A DNA stretch of 64,000 bases from Hymenobacter sediminis (lineage in GTDB: Bacteria > Bacteroidota > Bacteroidia > Cytophagales > Hymenobacteraceae): positions 35,046 to 99,045 of the forward strand of contig NZ_QKNS01000012.1 of the NCBI RefSeq assembly GCF_003231285.1, given 5' to 3'. Made by a program: the position numbers and the translations under genes. Below the pieces are notes generated by a model, which saw only the letters and a program-made list of their open reading frames with translations, had not been told where the DNA came from and did not search any database. How positions within the stretch are numbered: position 1 is the stretch's first letter; each line of letters starts with the position of its first letter. Below, in pieces: positions 1 through 7,074 of this stretch.

Positions 1-378
1 CTCTTTGGGGCCTTTCTTGAGCCCGATGGTGTAGGTGTAGCTTTCCGTGGCGAAGGCGTAGGGCCCGTCCACCGTCACGTCGGCTTGGTAGTCGCTGAAC
101 GTGAACGAGCTGAACTCCTTGAGCTCCGGCCCGAGGTGGTGGTCCCGGTAGTGGGCGTAGGTACCTTCCCGACTGCCCGATTCCACGACCACGGAGGTGG
201 GCACGAACAGCCGGGTGGTGCCGGTGGTATCGAGCCGCTGCACCGCCCGCTGGTATTGCTGCAGCACGGCCCGCACGGCCGCTTCGTCCGCCGAAGGCGT
301 CGCCGCCGCCGGTGGCGTGGTCTGGGCCAGGGCCGGCAGAGCCGGCGCGGCAAACAGGGCAAGGAGGAAACCGCGCAT
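1..378 (-). CDS. NTF2/SnoaL-like secreted protein, partial (3' end outside window)
   Basis: The reading frame begins at ATG 378 (complement) and stays open for 126 codons to the window edge, so the C-terminus is missing. A signal peptide covers about residues 1-20 and ends in ALPALAQ. It is followed by a helix rich in Ala and Gln (about 30-48) and strands with FVPTSVVVESG and GTYAHYRDHHLGPEL, the pattern of nuclear transport factor 2 / DUF4440 folds. Its metal-resistance role is inferred only from being 16 bp downstream of the RND adaptor in the same leftward operon. These folds bind small molecules or act as structural domains; no catalytic claim can be made. Confidence 0.62.
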   Translation of the reverse strand, partial: MRGFLLALFAAPALPALAQTTPPAAATPSADEAAVRAVLQQYQRAVQRLDTTGTTRLFVPTSVVVESGSREGTYAHYRDHHLGPELKEFSSFTFSDYQADVTVDGPYAFATESYTYTIGLKKGPKE

Positions 379-394
379 GGCAGGCAGAAAGACG

Positions 395-1540
395 TTACTG
401 GTTGAGGTAGATGGATTTAAGCTGGTAAGTGCCGCTGGTTACCACCCGGTCGTTTTCGTTGACCTGGCCCTGGGCCAGCACGGTCTGCTGACCACTGGCG
501 GCGCCGGGCTGCACGTAGCGAATCTTGAAGTGCTCGGGCTCGGTGTGCACGAACACCACGGGCTTGCCGTTCAGGTCGGTCACGGCCGAGGTGGGCACCA
601 CCAGCTGCTTCTGCCCGCTGCCGCTCTGGCCCAGCACCTGCACGTTCACGGCCTGGCCGGTCCGGTAGGCGCTGCCGGCGGGGGCGTCCAGCTCCAGGAT
701 AAGCTGGCGCGCCTGGTTCACCGGGTTCACCACGTTGGAAAACACCACCAGCCGGGCGGGCACCCCGGCCTGGCCCTGCAGGCCTTCCACCCGAAACTGG
801 GCGCCGGGCGTGACCTTGGGCAGGTCCTGGGCAAACACCTGCGCTTCCACGCGCAGCTTGCCGGGGTTGATGACGCGCAGCAACTCGTCGCCCTGGTTGA
901 CCTGCTGGCCCACGGCCAGGTTGAACACGTCCACCGTCCCGCTCACGGGCGCGGTGATGGGCACGCGGCGCTGCCGGGCCTGCCCGTTGAGGATGGCCGC
1001 GTTTTGCCGGGCCTGGCGCAGGCGCAGCTCGGCGGCCACCACGTCCTTGCGGGCGGCGATATCGGCGATGCTCTGCAGGCGGGCGTAGTCCTGCTGGGCC
1101 GCGCGCAGTTCGGCCTGGGCGTTGGCCCGCTCGGTGCTGAGCCCAATCTGCTGGGTGGCGTCGAGGGTTTGCTCCAGCACGGCCAGGGTCTGCCCGGCCC
1201 GCACGGCCTGGCCTACCTGGGCCGTGAGGCTCACGATGCGCCCGGTTTGGGGCACCACGATGCGGCCCTCGCCGCCAGCGGCGGCCGACACAGTGCCGTA
1301 GAGCGTGGCGCGGCTGTAGGTCGAGGAGTAGCTGGCCAGGCTGGTGCGCACCTCAAACAGGAACTGGCTTTCCTTGGGCAGCAGCACCTCGTCGGTCAGC
1401 GCCACGCCGGTGCTGGCCTTGGCCTCCCCCCCGTGGTCTTCGCCGCCGTGCCCGAGCACCGGGGCCGGTGGGGGAAGCAATACCGTCAGAACCAGCCCGG
1501 CGGCGGCCGTGGCCGCCAGTAGCTTATGCTTGGTTTTCAT
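395..1540 (-). CDS. RND efflux periplasmic adaptor (CusB/CzcB-like membrane fusion protein)
   Basis: Protein of 381 residues. An N-terminal signal/anchor segment (about 8-30) is followed by a His-rich stretch HGGEDHGGEAKAS, then the adaptor order: barrel-sandwich half (GRIVSLTAQVGQAVRAGQ), coiled-coil hairpin rich in Ala, Gln and Arg (about 125-190), second lipoyl half (ITAPVSGTVDVFNLAVGQ), beta-barrel and membrane-proximal domain. Such adaptors join an inner-membrane RND pump to a TolC channel and can hand periplasmic Cu/Ag or Zn to the pump. It lies downstream of a TolC-type gene and a small anchored protein. No RND pump is present between 1 and 13.9 kb, so the partner is either left of the window or the CzcA fusion near 47-51 kb. 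Metal specificity is not readable. Confidence 0.88.
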   Translation of the reverse strand: MKTKHKLLAATAAAGLVLTVLLPPPAPVLGHGGEDHGGEAKASTGVALTDEVLLPKESQFLFEVRTSLASYSSTYSRATLYGTVSAAAGGEGRIVVPQTGRIVSLTAQVGQAVRAGQTLAVLEQTLDATQQIGLSTERANAQAELRAAQQDYARLQSIADIAARKDVVAAELRLRQARQNAAILNGQARQRRVPITAPVSGTVDVFNLAVGQQVNQGDELLRVINPGKLRVEAQVFAQDLPKVTPGAQFRVEGLQGQAGVPARLVVFSNVVNPVNQARQLILELDAPAGSAYRTGQAVNVQVLGQSGSGQKQLVVPTSAVTDLNGKPVVFVHTEPEHFKIRYVQPGAASGQQTVLAQGQVNENDRVVTSGTYQLKSIYLNQ

Positions 1541-1553
1541 ACAACAAGAGGGC

Positions 1554-2186
1554 TTAGGTGAGGGGCGTGCGGCGGGTGGCGGTCAGCGCCTGCTCCGAGG
1601 TGTGGGAAAGGGCAGGCTCGCGCCGCCGGCGCATGAGCAGGGCCGTCAGGCCGATGCCGAGCAGAAAGGCGCCGACCAGGGCCAGCACGGTTTTCCAGGA
1701 GGAGAAGAGCCCGGGCGCCGCGGCCGCGGGCACCGCCGCCACCGGCAGCTTCTCCCCCACCTTGATGCCTTCCAGCAGCAGCAGGTCGGCTTGCTCGCCC
1801 GCCACGACGTTGAGGGCGAAGCTGTAGGCCTTGTTGGCCGGAAACTGGCCTTCGACCAGGTATTCGCCCGGCCCTTTTTCCGTCACCGCCCACTTTAGCG
1901 ACGCATCTTCGGGATTGGTCAGGGTGAGCTTGGCGCCTTTGATGGGCGCATTGGTGGCGTAGTCGGAGAGGAACAGGCGCAGGTCGGCGGGCTGGCCCCC
2001 TTCCAGCGGTTCGTAGCGCAGCAGCACCTCGAACTGCTCCGAGAGCGCCGCCACCGAGAAGGACGTGGCGCCGGCCGGGGCCGAGGCCTTGGCGCCGTCG
2101 CCGTGGTCTTCGCCCCCGTGGGCGGCGGCCGCCCCCGCGAGCAGCAGGCCCAGCAGCAGAATCAGGAGTTGTTTCATGTTATTCAC
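1554..2186 (-). CDS. Membrane-anchored periplasmic protein of metal-efflux operon
   Basis: Protein of 210 residues with an N-terminal signal peptide (MKQLLILLLGLLLAGAAAA), a HGGEDHGDGAKAS segment almost the same as the one in the downstream adaptor, a beta-rich domain (about 40-150, with a NAPIKGAKLTLTNPED motif typical of Ig-like/FixH-like folds) and one transmembrane helix near residues 162-182 followed by an Arg-rich cytoplasmic tail. The start overlaps the stop of the upstream TolC gene by 8 bp, indicating translational coupling; a second ATG three codons in is equally possible. Function is unknown. The shared His/Asp motif suggests it presents metal to, or stabilises, the RND complex (inference). 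Confidence 0.75.
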   Translation of the reverse strand: MNNMKQLLILLLGLLLAGAAAAHGGEDHGDGAKASAPAGATSFSVAALSEQFEVLLRYEPLEGGQPADLRLFLSDYATNAPIKGAKLTLTNPEDASLKWAVTEKGPGEYLVEGQFPANKAYSFALNVVAGEQADLLLLEGIKVGEKLPVAAVPAAAAPGLFSSWKTVLALVGAFLLGIGLTALLMRRRREPALSHTSEQALTATRRTPLT

Positions 2187-3429
2187 CCCGCAGGTAGTTG
2201 AGTTCGATGAGGGCCTGACGGTAATCGCGGATGGTGGTCAGGTAAGTGTTCTGGATGGTAAAGGCCTGATTGAGGCTTTGAATCAGCACCAGATAGCTGA
2301 TTTCGCCCGCCTTGAAAAGTCGTTGGGATTGGCTGATGATGGCCCGCGACTGGGGCACACCGGTCTGCTCGTAGTAGCCCAGCGAGGCCGAGAACTTGCG
2401 CGTGTCGGCCAGGGCCTGCTGGTATTGGGTGCCCAGCTCCAGGCGCTGGGTTTGCAGCTGGTAGCCGGCCGCCTGGCTGCGGGCCGTGGCGGCCTGCAGC
2501 TGGGAGCGGTAGGTCCAGAACCAGATGGGCACGGACACGCCGAACTGAAAGCGGTACTTGATTTGGGAATTCTCAAACGCCTGGTTCTGATACCCCAGCG
2601 TTAGCGCGGGCGTGCGCCGGGCGCGCACCAGGCTAATGCCCGATTGGCTCAGGGCTACGTTCTGCTGGGCGGCGGCCAGCGTGGGGCTGCGCACCAGGGC
2701 GGCGCTGTCGGCCGCGGGCAAGCTGCCCAGCAGGGTCCCGCCCGCCTGGGCCAGCTCCGGGCCGCTGCGGCGCAGGTCGGTGCTGGTGGCCAGGGCCTCG
2801 TCGGGGCGGCCCAGCAGCAAGCCCAGGCGGCGCTGGGCGGCGCGCTGGTCTTCCGTGGCCTGCTGCAGCTGCACGGTGACCTGCCGGGCCTCGGCATCGG
2901 TGCTGATGCGTTGCAGGGAGGTGACTTCGCCGGCGGCAAACAGGCGCTCGGTGGCCAGCCGCAGGGCCCGGAACAAACTGTCCTGGTAGGTGAGCTGCCG
3001 CACCTGCGCCTCGGCGAATTGCAGGTTCAGGTAGGCCAGGCGGGTGTCGCGCAGCACCGTGGCCCGGCTTACCTCCCGGTTGCGTTCGGCCAAGCTCACG
3101 CCGGCCTGGGCCACCTGGCGCTGGCGCCGGTACACGTTGGGCAGGTCAATGGTTTGCACCACGCCCGGGGCCCACCTTTCCCCCGTGGGGGCCGAAAACA
3201 GAAAGTCCGGGTTGGCGGGCGCGAACGAACCGCGCTTGAGGGCGCGTTGCTCCTCAATTTCCCGCTCCGCCTGCCGCAGCCTTGGGTGGCGGCGCAGGCT
3301 CTGGGCTTCGGCGCTGTCGAGGCGGATGGGGGTTTGCGCGCGCGCTGCTTCCCGGCCCGGCCCCAGCAGGAGGAGCCAGGCCAGCACCAGCACGCTACTC
3401 ACCGCGCTTCTCATGGTCAGATACTTCAT
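2179..3429 (-). CDS. TolC-family outer-membrane efflux protein (CusC/CzcC-like)
   Basis: Protein of 416 residues with a signal peptide (about 1-31, ending ARAQ) and two long helical repeats separated by short strands, the outer membrane factor layout. Helices are rich in Gln, Ala and Arg (for example LRQAEREIEEQRALKRG and AEARQVTVQLQQATEDQ). The length matches CzcC (about 420). It forms the outer-membrane channel of a tripartite metal exporter. It is co-transcribed with the anchored protein and adaptor downstream and with metal-binding proteins upstream. An internal ATG at codon 6 is an alternative start. Confidence 0.87.
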   Translation of the reverse strand: MKYLTMRSAVSSVLVLAWLLLLGPGREAARAQTPIRLDSAEAQSLRRHPRLRQAEREIEEQRALKRGSFAPANPDFLFSAPTGERWAPGVVQTIDLPNVYRRQRQVAQAGVSLAERNREVSRATVLRDTRLAYLNLQFAEAQVRQLTYQDSLFRALRLATERLFAAGEVTSLQRISTDAEARQVTVQLQQATEDQRAAQRRLGLLLGRPDEALATSTDLRRSGPELAQAGGTLLGSLPAADSAALVRSPTLAAAQQNVALSQSGISLVRARRTPALTLGYQNQAFENSQIKYRFQFGVSVPIWFWTYRSQLQAATARSQAAGYQLQTQRLELGTQYQQALADTRKFSASLGYYEQTGVPQSRAIISQSQRLFKAGEISYLVLIQSLNQAFTIQNTYLTTIRDYRQALIELNYLRGE

Positions 3430-3531
3430 AGGTTCAGGTTAGGGCCCGTCAGGGGGCCGCCCGCCGTGGCAGCGGCGGACGGCCCGGACGGAGAGGGCCC
3501 GGACGCCGGGCGTCCGAAAAACAGGCTCCGC

Positions 3532-4077
3532 CTACGCTTTTTTCACCAGGGCCATGCCGCACGTGGGGCAGGAGCCGGGCTTGTCGCTGGCGCTGCCCGC
3601 GCACTTCATGGGGCACTCGTAGGCCGCGGCTTTGGCTTTGGCGCTCGTGCTGGCCAGCTTGTCGAAGCGGGCACTGATGGTTTCGCCGCCGCGGCGCAGC
3701 GTAATAATGGCCGTGGTGGGCGTCGCCCCGGCCGGCAGTGCGCCGCGCAGCTGGTCATCGCCGTACGCCGCCAACGGAACGGTGGTGGTTTTGCCGCCCT
3801 GCTGGACCATGGCCGTGCCCGTCAGGCCCTTGTTGGCTTGGGTCTGCTCCTTGCCGTCGAGCAGGTACACGGTCATCTGCCCGCCTTGGAGCACCAGTTC
3901 CACGTGGTACTTGCCCGCCGTGCGCACGATGCCCCCGTGCGGGGCCGTGTGGGCGTGGGTTTCGCCGGCGGCGTTGTGGCCGTGGCCTGCGGCACCGGGC
4001 TTGTGCGCGTGCTGGGCAGAAAGAGAAAGGGGAGCGGCCAGCAACAGGGTGGCCGCCAGCAAATGCAACAACTTCAT
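3532..4077 (-). CDS. Periplasmic protein with heavy-metal-binding domain (HMBD)
   Basis: Started at ATG 4077 because a signal peptide (MKLLHLLAATLLLAAPLSLSA) begins there; the in-frame extension upstream is Arg/Pro-rich and reads as non-coding. The 181-residue protein carries a His cluster after the signal (HAHKPGAAGHGHN, THAHTAPHGG), a middle beta domain, and a C-terminal HMBD motif with paired cysteines: ECPMKCAG, then CPTCGMALVKK. This short Cys module is common in Bacteroidetes copper and RND-linked proteins and probably binds soft metals. The position between the DUF305 lipoprotein and tolC supports a periplasmic metal chaperone or buffer. Confidence 0.82.
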   Translation of the reverse strand: MKLLHLLAATLLLAAPLSLSAQHAHKPGAAGHGHNAAGETHAHTAPHGGIVRTAGKYHVELVLQGGQMTVYLLDGKEQTQANKGLTGTAMVQQGGKTTTVPLAAYGDDQLRGALPAGATPTTAIITLRRGGETISARFDKLASTSAKAKAAAYECPMKCAGSASDKPGSCPTCGMALVKKA

Positions 4078-4126
4078 GGGAAGGAGTAAAAGAGGGGTAA
4101 TGGGAAAGTGGAAGCGGTAGCCGGGG

Positions 4127-4837
4127 CTACATTTTGTCGGCGTTCTGCTCGTGCCAGGCCTTGAAGTCGGCGATTTCCTTCTGCTGGGCGTCAATCATCT
4201 TCTGAGCCATCTCTTTGAGCTTGGTGTCCTTGCCGTGGTCCAGCTCGGCCTGGGCCATGTCCACCGCGCTTTGGTGGTGCACCGTCATCATCATGTTGAA
4301 GTTCATGTCCGGGTTGGCCACCATCGGGGGCATGTTTTTCATCATGGCGTCCATCGACGCCTTCATCTTGCTGGTGAAGGGGTCGGCCGGGTCCTGGGGC
4401 TTGTAATTGGTGGGCGCGCTGTCGAGGCGTTCGGCAATGGGCTCCAGCTCGCCGATTTCCTTTTGCTGGTCGGCCTTAATCTTCTCGGCCATCTGGCGCA
4501 TGGTGGCGTCCTTGCCGTCGCGCAACTCGATGTCGGCCATGGCAATGGCGCCGCGGTGGTGCTCCATCATGTGGTGGGCAAAGTCGTGGTCGGTGTTGCC
4601 CTTCATCTTCATGGCGTGCATCTTGGCCATCATGTCGTTCATGGCCGTCACCATGGGCGAGTCGCCGGTGGCGGCCGCGTCGTGGTTCATGCCGGCCATG
4701 TCGCCGGAGGCTCCGGCGTCCGTCGACGTGGTTTCCGTGGTCGTGGCCGTCGAGTCAGCGGATTTGTCGCTGTTGCAGCTGCCCAGCAGCAGGGTGCCCA
4801 CGCTGAGGGCGGCGAGGAAAAAAGCAGGCTTTTTCAT
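4127..4837 (-). CDS. DUF305 lipoprotein (copper-operon associated)
   Basis: Lipoprotein of 236 residues: signal with lipobox LLGSC (Cys about residue 20), a Ser/Thr-rich linker with DMAGMNHD, then two DUF305 halves. Each half has the helical His pair that defines the family: HHMMEHHRGAIAMADIEL and TVHHQSAVDMAQAELD, and each ends in QQKEI. Met is very frequent (MMAKMHAMKMKG, MMKNMPPM), which fits copper(I) binding. DUF305 proteins are often encoded with copper efflux genes, but their reaction is not established. Two paralogues lie at 10573 and 12441 on the other strand. Confidence 0.88.
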   Translation of the reverse strand: MKKPAFFLAALSVGTLLLGSCNSDKSADSTATTTETTSTDAGASGDMAGMNHDAAATGDSPMVTAMNDMMAKMHAMKMKGNTDHDFAHHMMEHHRGAIAMADIELRDGKDATMRQMAEKIKADQQKEIGELEPIAERLDSAPTNYKPQDPADPFTSKMKASMDAMMKNMPPMVANPDMNFNMMMTVHHQSAVDMAQAELDHGKDTKLKEMAQKMIDAQQKEIADFKAWHEQNADKM

Positions 4838-4885
4838 GGGGTTGGTTTGGTTGAGGGGTTGGAAAAGGACTGGTGAACTGTTTGC

Positions 4886-5851
4886 TTAGCTGGCGGCCGG
4901 GCCCTTCACGTTGATGGTGAAGTCACCGGTGTGAATCTGGCCGCCGTGGTTGAACTGCAGGAAGACGCGGTACAGGCCGGGGGCCTCGAAGTTGGTGTTG
5001 AAGCCGATGGCCGGGCCCTTGTCGGCCTGGTCGTTGGGGTGCACGTGCAGGTAGCGCTCGGTGTCTTCGCTGATGACCACCACGTGGCCCAGCGCGCCGA
5101 GGTAGTTGTCGAGGTCCGTCACCGGCTGCCCGTCTTTGGTGATGTTGATTTTCATGCCCAGCAGTTGGCCGGTCTGCAGGGGCTTGTCAAAGCTGAGCGT
5201 GGCCTGGTAGCCGTCGCCGGCCCACTGCATGTCGTCGTTTTTGAACTTTACCGGGGCATAAGCTGGCCCCTTCACCGTGAGGGGCTGGCGGCCCAGCTGG
5301 TGGCCGGCACCGGTGGGCGTGTAGTCCTGAAACAGCACGTAGTCGCCGCCCTTGGGGAAGGTGTAGTTGACTTTGTAGTTGCCCTCGGCCGTGTACTCGG
5401 GGTGCTCGTGGTAGAACTGGCCCAGGTCCTTGCTGACGATGATGAGGTGAATCTTCTTCTCGTGCACCACGGCCAGGGGCACGGGCGCGGCCTCGTTGCC
5501 CACTTCCTGGGGGGTGAACAGCAGCTGCGCGGGCTGGCCGGCCGTGGGCGGGGCGGGCGCCGCCGCAAACTGCATGGCGTAGGTCTTGCCGTTGCCGGCC
5601 GCTTGGTCGTTGTGTTCGAGCTTCATGCCGCACTTGGGGCACTTCTCGCCCGCCTTGGTGCTGGTGACTTCCGGGTGCATGGGGCAGGCGTAGGTGTGGC
5701 CGCCGCTGTGCTCGGCTGTGCCTTCGGCCGGCCCCTCGGTCGGCGTGGTCACGGTGTTGGTGGCGCTACTCGAAGCGGAGTCGGAGGAGCAGCCGGCGGT
5801 GATGGTCAGGGCGCTGGCTACGGCCAGCAGGGTAACGGGTACGCGAAACAT
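4886..5851 (-). CDS. HMBD-containing lipoprotein with His-rich beta domains
   Basis: Started at ATG 5851, which gives a lipoprotein signal (lipobox ITAGC, Cys about residue 21); upstream in-frame sequence is not signal-like and overlaps another gene. The 321-residue product has a Thr/Ser/Glu-rich linker, an HMBD module (YACPMHPEV, then CPKCGMKLE) and two immunoglobulin-like beta domains. These contain two comparable His sites, QFYHEHPEYT and RYLHVHPNDQ, each after a strand with IIVSKDL or VVISEDTE, suggesting an internal duplication. It is probably an outer- or inner-membrane-anchored metal-binding protein of the efflux operon; specificity is unknown. Confidence 0.82.
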   Translation of the reverse strand: MFRVPVTLLAVASALTITAGCSSDSASSSATNTVTTPTEGPAEGTAEHSGGHTYACPMHPEVTSTKAGEKCPKCGMKLEHNDQAAGNGKTYAMQFAAAPAPPTAGQPAQLLFTPQEVGNEAAPVPLAVVHEKKIHLIIVSKDLGQFYHEHPEYTAEGNYKVNYTFPKGGDYVLFQDYTPTGAGHQLGRQPLTVKGPAYAPVKFKNDDMQWAGDGYQATLSFDKPLQTGQLLGMKINITKDGQPVTDLDNYLGALGHVVVISEDTERYLHVHPNDQADKGPAIGFNTNFEAPGLYRVFLQFNHGGQIHTGDFTINVKGPAAS

Positions 5852-5915
5852 GGTGTGGGAAATGAGTGATACACATCGGGGCCGTAACAGGACGGCGGGG
5901 GGCTCTCGCGTGCGC

Positions 5916-6047
5916 TTAGGCCTGCCACTGTTGCCAGAGCACGAAGCCCAGGGCGGCGGCCAGCACGGCGTAGAGCAGGTAAGCGAGCAGGCGGCGGCCC
6001 GGCCCACGCGGGGGCGGCGCACCGGCTTCTTCGCAACAACTCTTCAT
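5916..6047 (-). CDS. Small membrane protein (43 aa) with N-terminal Cys pair
   Basis: Start ATG 6047 gives a 43-residue peptide: MKSCCEEAG, a Pro/Arg-rich stretch, one predicted transmembrane helix (LLAYLLYAVLAAALGFVLW, about residues 20-38) and a short tail. The longer in-frame reading upstream is low complexity and overlaps the region before the neighbouring gene, so the short form is preferred. It lies between the His-rich protein and the HMBD lipoprotein in a leftward operon. Function unknown; a Cys pair facing the cytoplasm could touch metal (inference). Confidence 0.55.
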   Translation of the reverse strand: MKSCCEEAGAPPPRGPGRRLLAYLLYAVLAAALGFVLWQQWQA

Positions 6048-6178
6048 TGCTGGGAGATGAAAACCAGGAAAAGGGGGGGGAGGTGGGGGGCCGGGAAACC
6101 GGCGCGACGGGCAAACGAAAAGGCCCGCCCCGGACACAGCAAAGCCGTGCCGGCGCGAGCCGTAGCGCGTCGGAGCAA

Positions 6179-6712
6179 TCAGACCGTCAGGGACCGAATG
6201 AAAATGCGGATGTCGGGTATTTTGGGCTTCAGGTGCCGGCGGGCCACCAGCAGCACGGGCTGCGTGCGGTCCCACTGCTGAAAGCGAACCACCACGCCCT
6301 GGGGGGCCGGCGGCAAGGCCACCGGCATGAAGGTCATCTTTTCAATGCCGGCCTTGGGCGGGTGGCCCAGCGCGGCCCACACGGCCGCGGCGTCGTCCTG
6401 GCAGCAGGCGCCCTTGGGGCCGTGCTGGTGCGAGCCCGGGGCTTTATCGTCGTGGTGGTGCGTGCTGGCCGCGTCGTGGCCCTTGCCGTGCGCGTCGGGC
6501 GCCGAATGCTGGTGCCCGTGGTCGTGCTTATGTCCGTTCTCGTGCCCATGCTGATGGGCCGGGGTGCCGGCCGGGTGCTGGTGGGCGGCGACCGGTGCCG
6601 GGGCGGCCGGCATCGCCAGCGCGCACACGACTTGCCCAAAGAACACGTTGAGGAAGACCACCAGCAAGGAGGCCGCCACAGCGCGTCTAGAATGGGTCTT
6701 GAGTCGGAACAT
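6179..6712 (-). CDS. His-rich secreted metal-binding protein
   Basis: Protein of 177 residues and the first gene of the leftward metal operon. It has an N-terminal signal (about residues 10-34), then a long His/Gly/Asp tract with many HQH, HKHDHGHQH and STHHHDD elements, followed by GACCQDDAAA and a C-terminal beta segment ending KIPDIRIFIRSLTV. The layout (His stretch, CC pair, Pro-rich hydrophobic end) recalls the small HYC_CC_PP proteins of Bacteroidetes, but this match is from memory of the pattern and not certain. The His tract should bind Zn, Ni or Cu in the periplasm. Confidence 0.72.
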   Translation of the reverse strand: MFRLKTHSRRAVAASLLVVFLNVFFGQVVCALAMPAAPAPVAAHQHPAGTPAHQHGHENGHKHDHGHQHSAPDAHGKGHDAASTHHHDDKAPGSHQHGPKGACCQDDAAAVWAALGHPPKAGIEKMTFMPVALPPAPQGVVVRFQQWDRTQPVLLVARRHLKPKIPDIRIFIRSLTV

Positions 6713-7074
6713 TGGTCTGAAGCAACGGCAAAATTATTCGAAAGGTTTAAATAGTACTTCACCGCGACGCGGGGCCGGCTTGCGGCCTCTGCTACCTCCT
6801 TTCGCTTCACTTTCCCGAAAAAGGGGGCTGCGTGGCGTTTACGCGCCGAATAAGGCGTACACCTATGCCTGCGGAGCCGGTTCGTCGGCTGGCCGGCGTG
6901 GAAATTATGTAAGCCCCGGGCAGAATTGTACACGTGCGAGGCGTCAGGCCCCGGGCAAGTACAAATGTTGCAAGCGCAAAGCGCAATTCTGCACATCCAA
7001 TGGGTACCGAACCGAGTTTACTTCGTGTTCCCATTGCAAGCGGCGGCACCGCCGCCCGTTTAACGCGACATCCC
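6713..7074. promoter_or_regulatory. Divergent control region between leftward metal operon and copA
   Basis: This gap of 362 bp holds no convincing gene. It contains the -7 box above, a GGAAATTATGTAAG element at 6900-6913 that recurs before two DUF305 genes, a perfect 9-bp inverted repeat (GCAGAATTG at 6920-6928 and CAATTCTGC at 6984-6992), and a repeated GCCCCGGGCA. These are the expected places for regulation of the two divergent copper transcripts. Confidence 0.5.
6729..6736 (-). promoter_or_regulatory. Candidate -7 box of leftward metal operon
   Basis: On the minus strand the sequence TAATTTTG fits the Bacteroidetes -7 consensus TAnnTTTG and lies 17 bp before the ATG of the His-rich protein gene. 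No clear -33 TTG box is visible, so this is a partial match. Confidence 0.4.
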
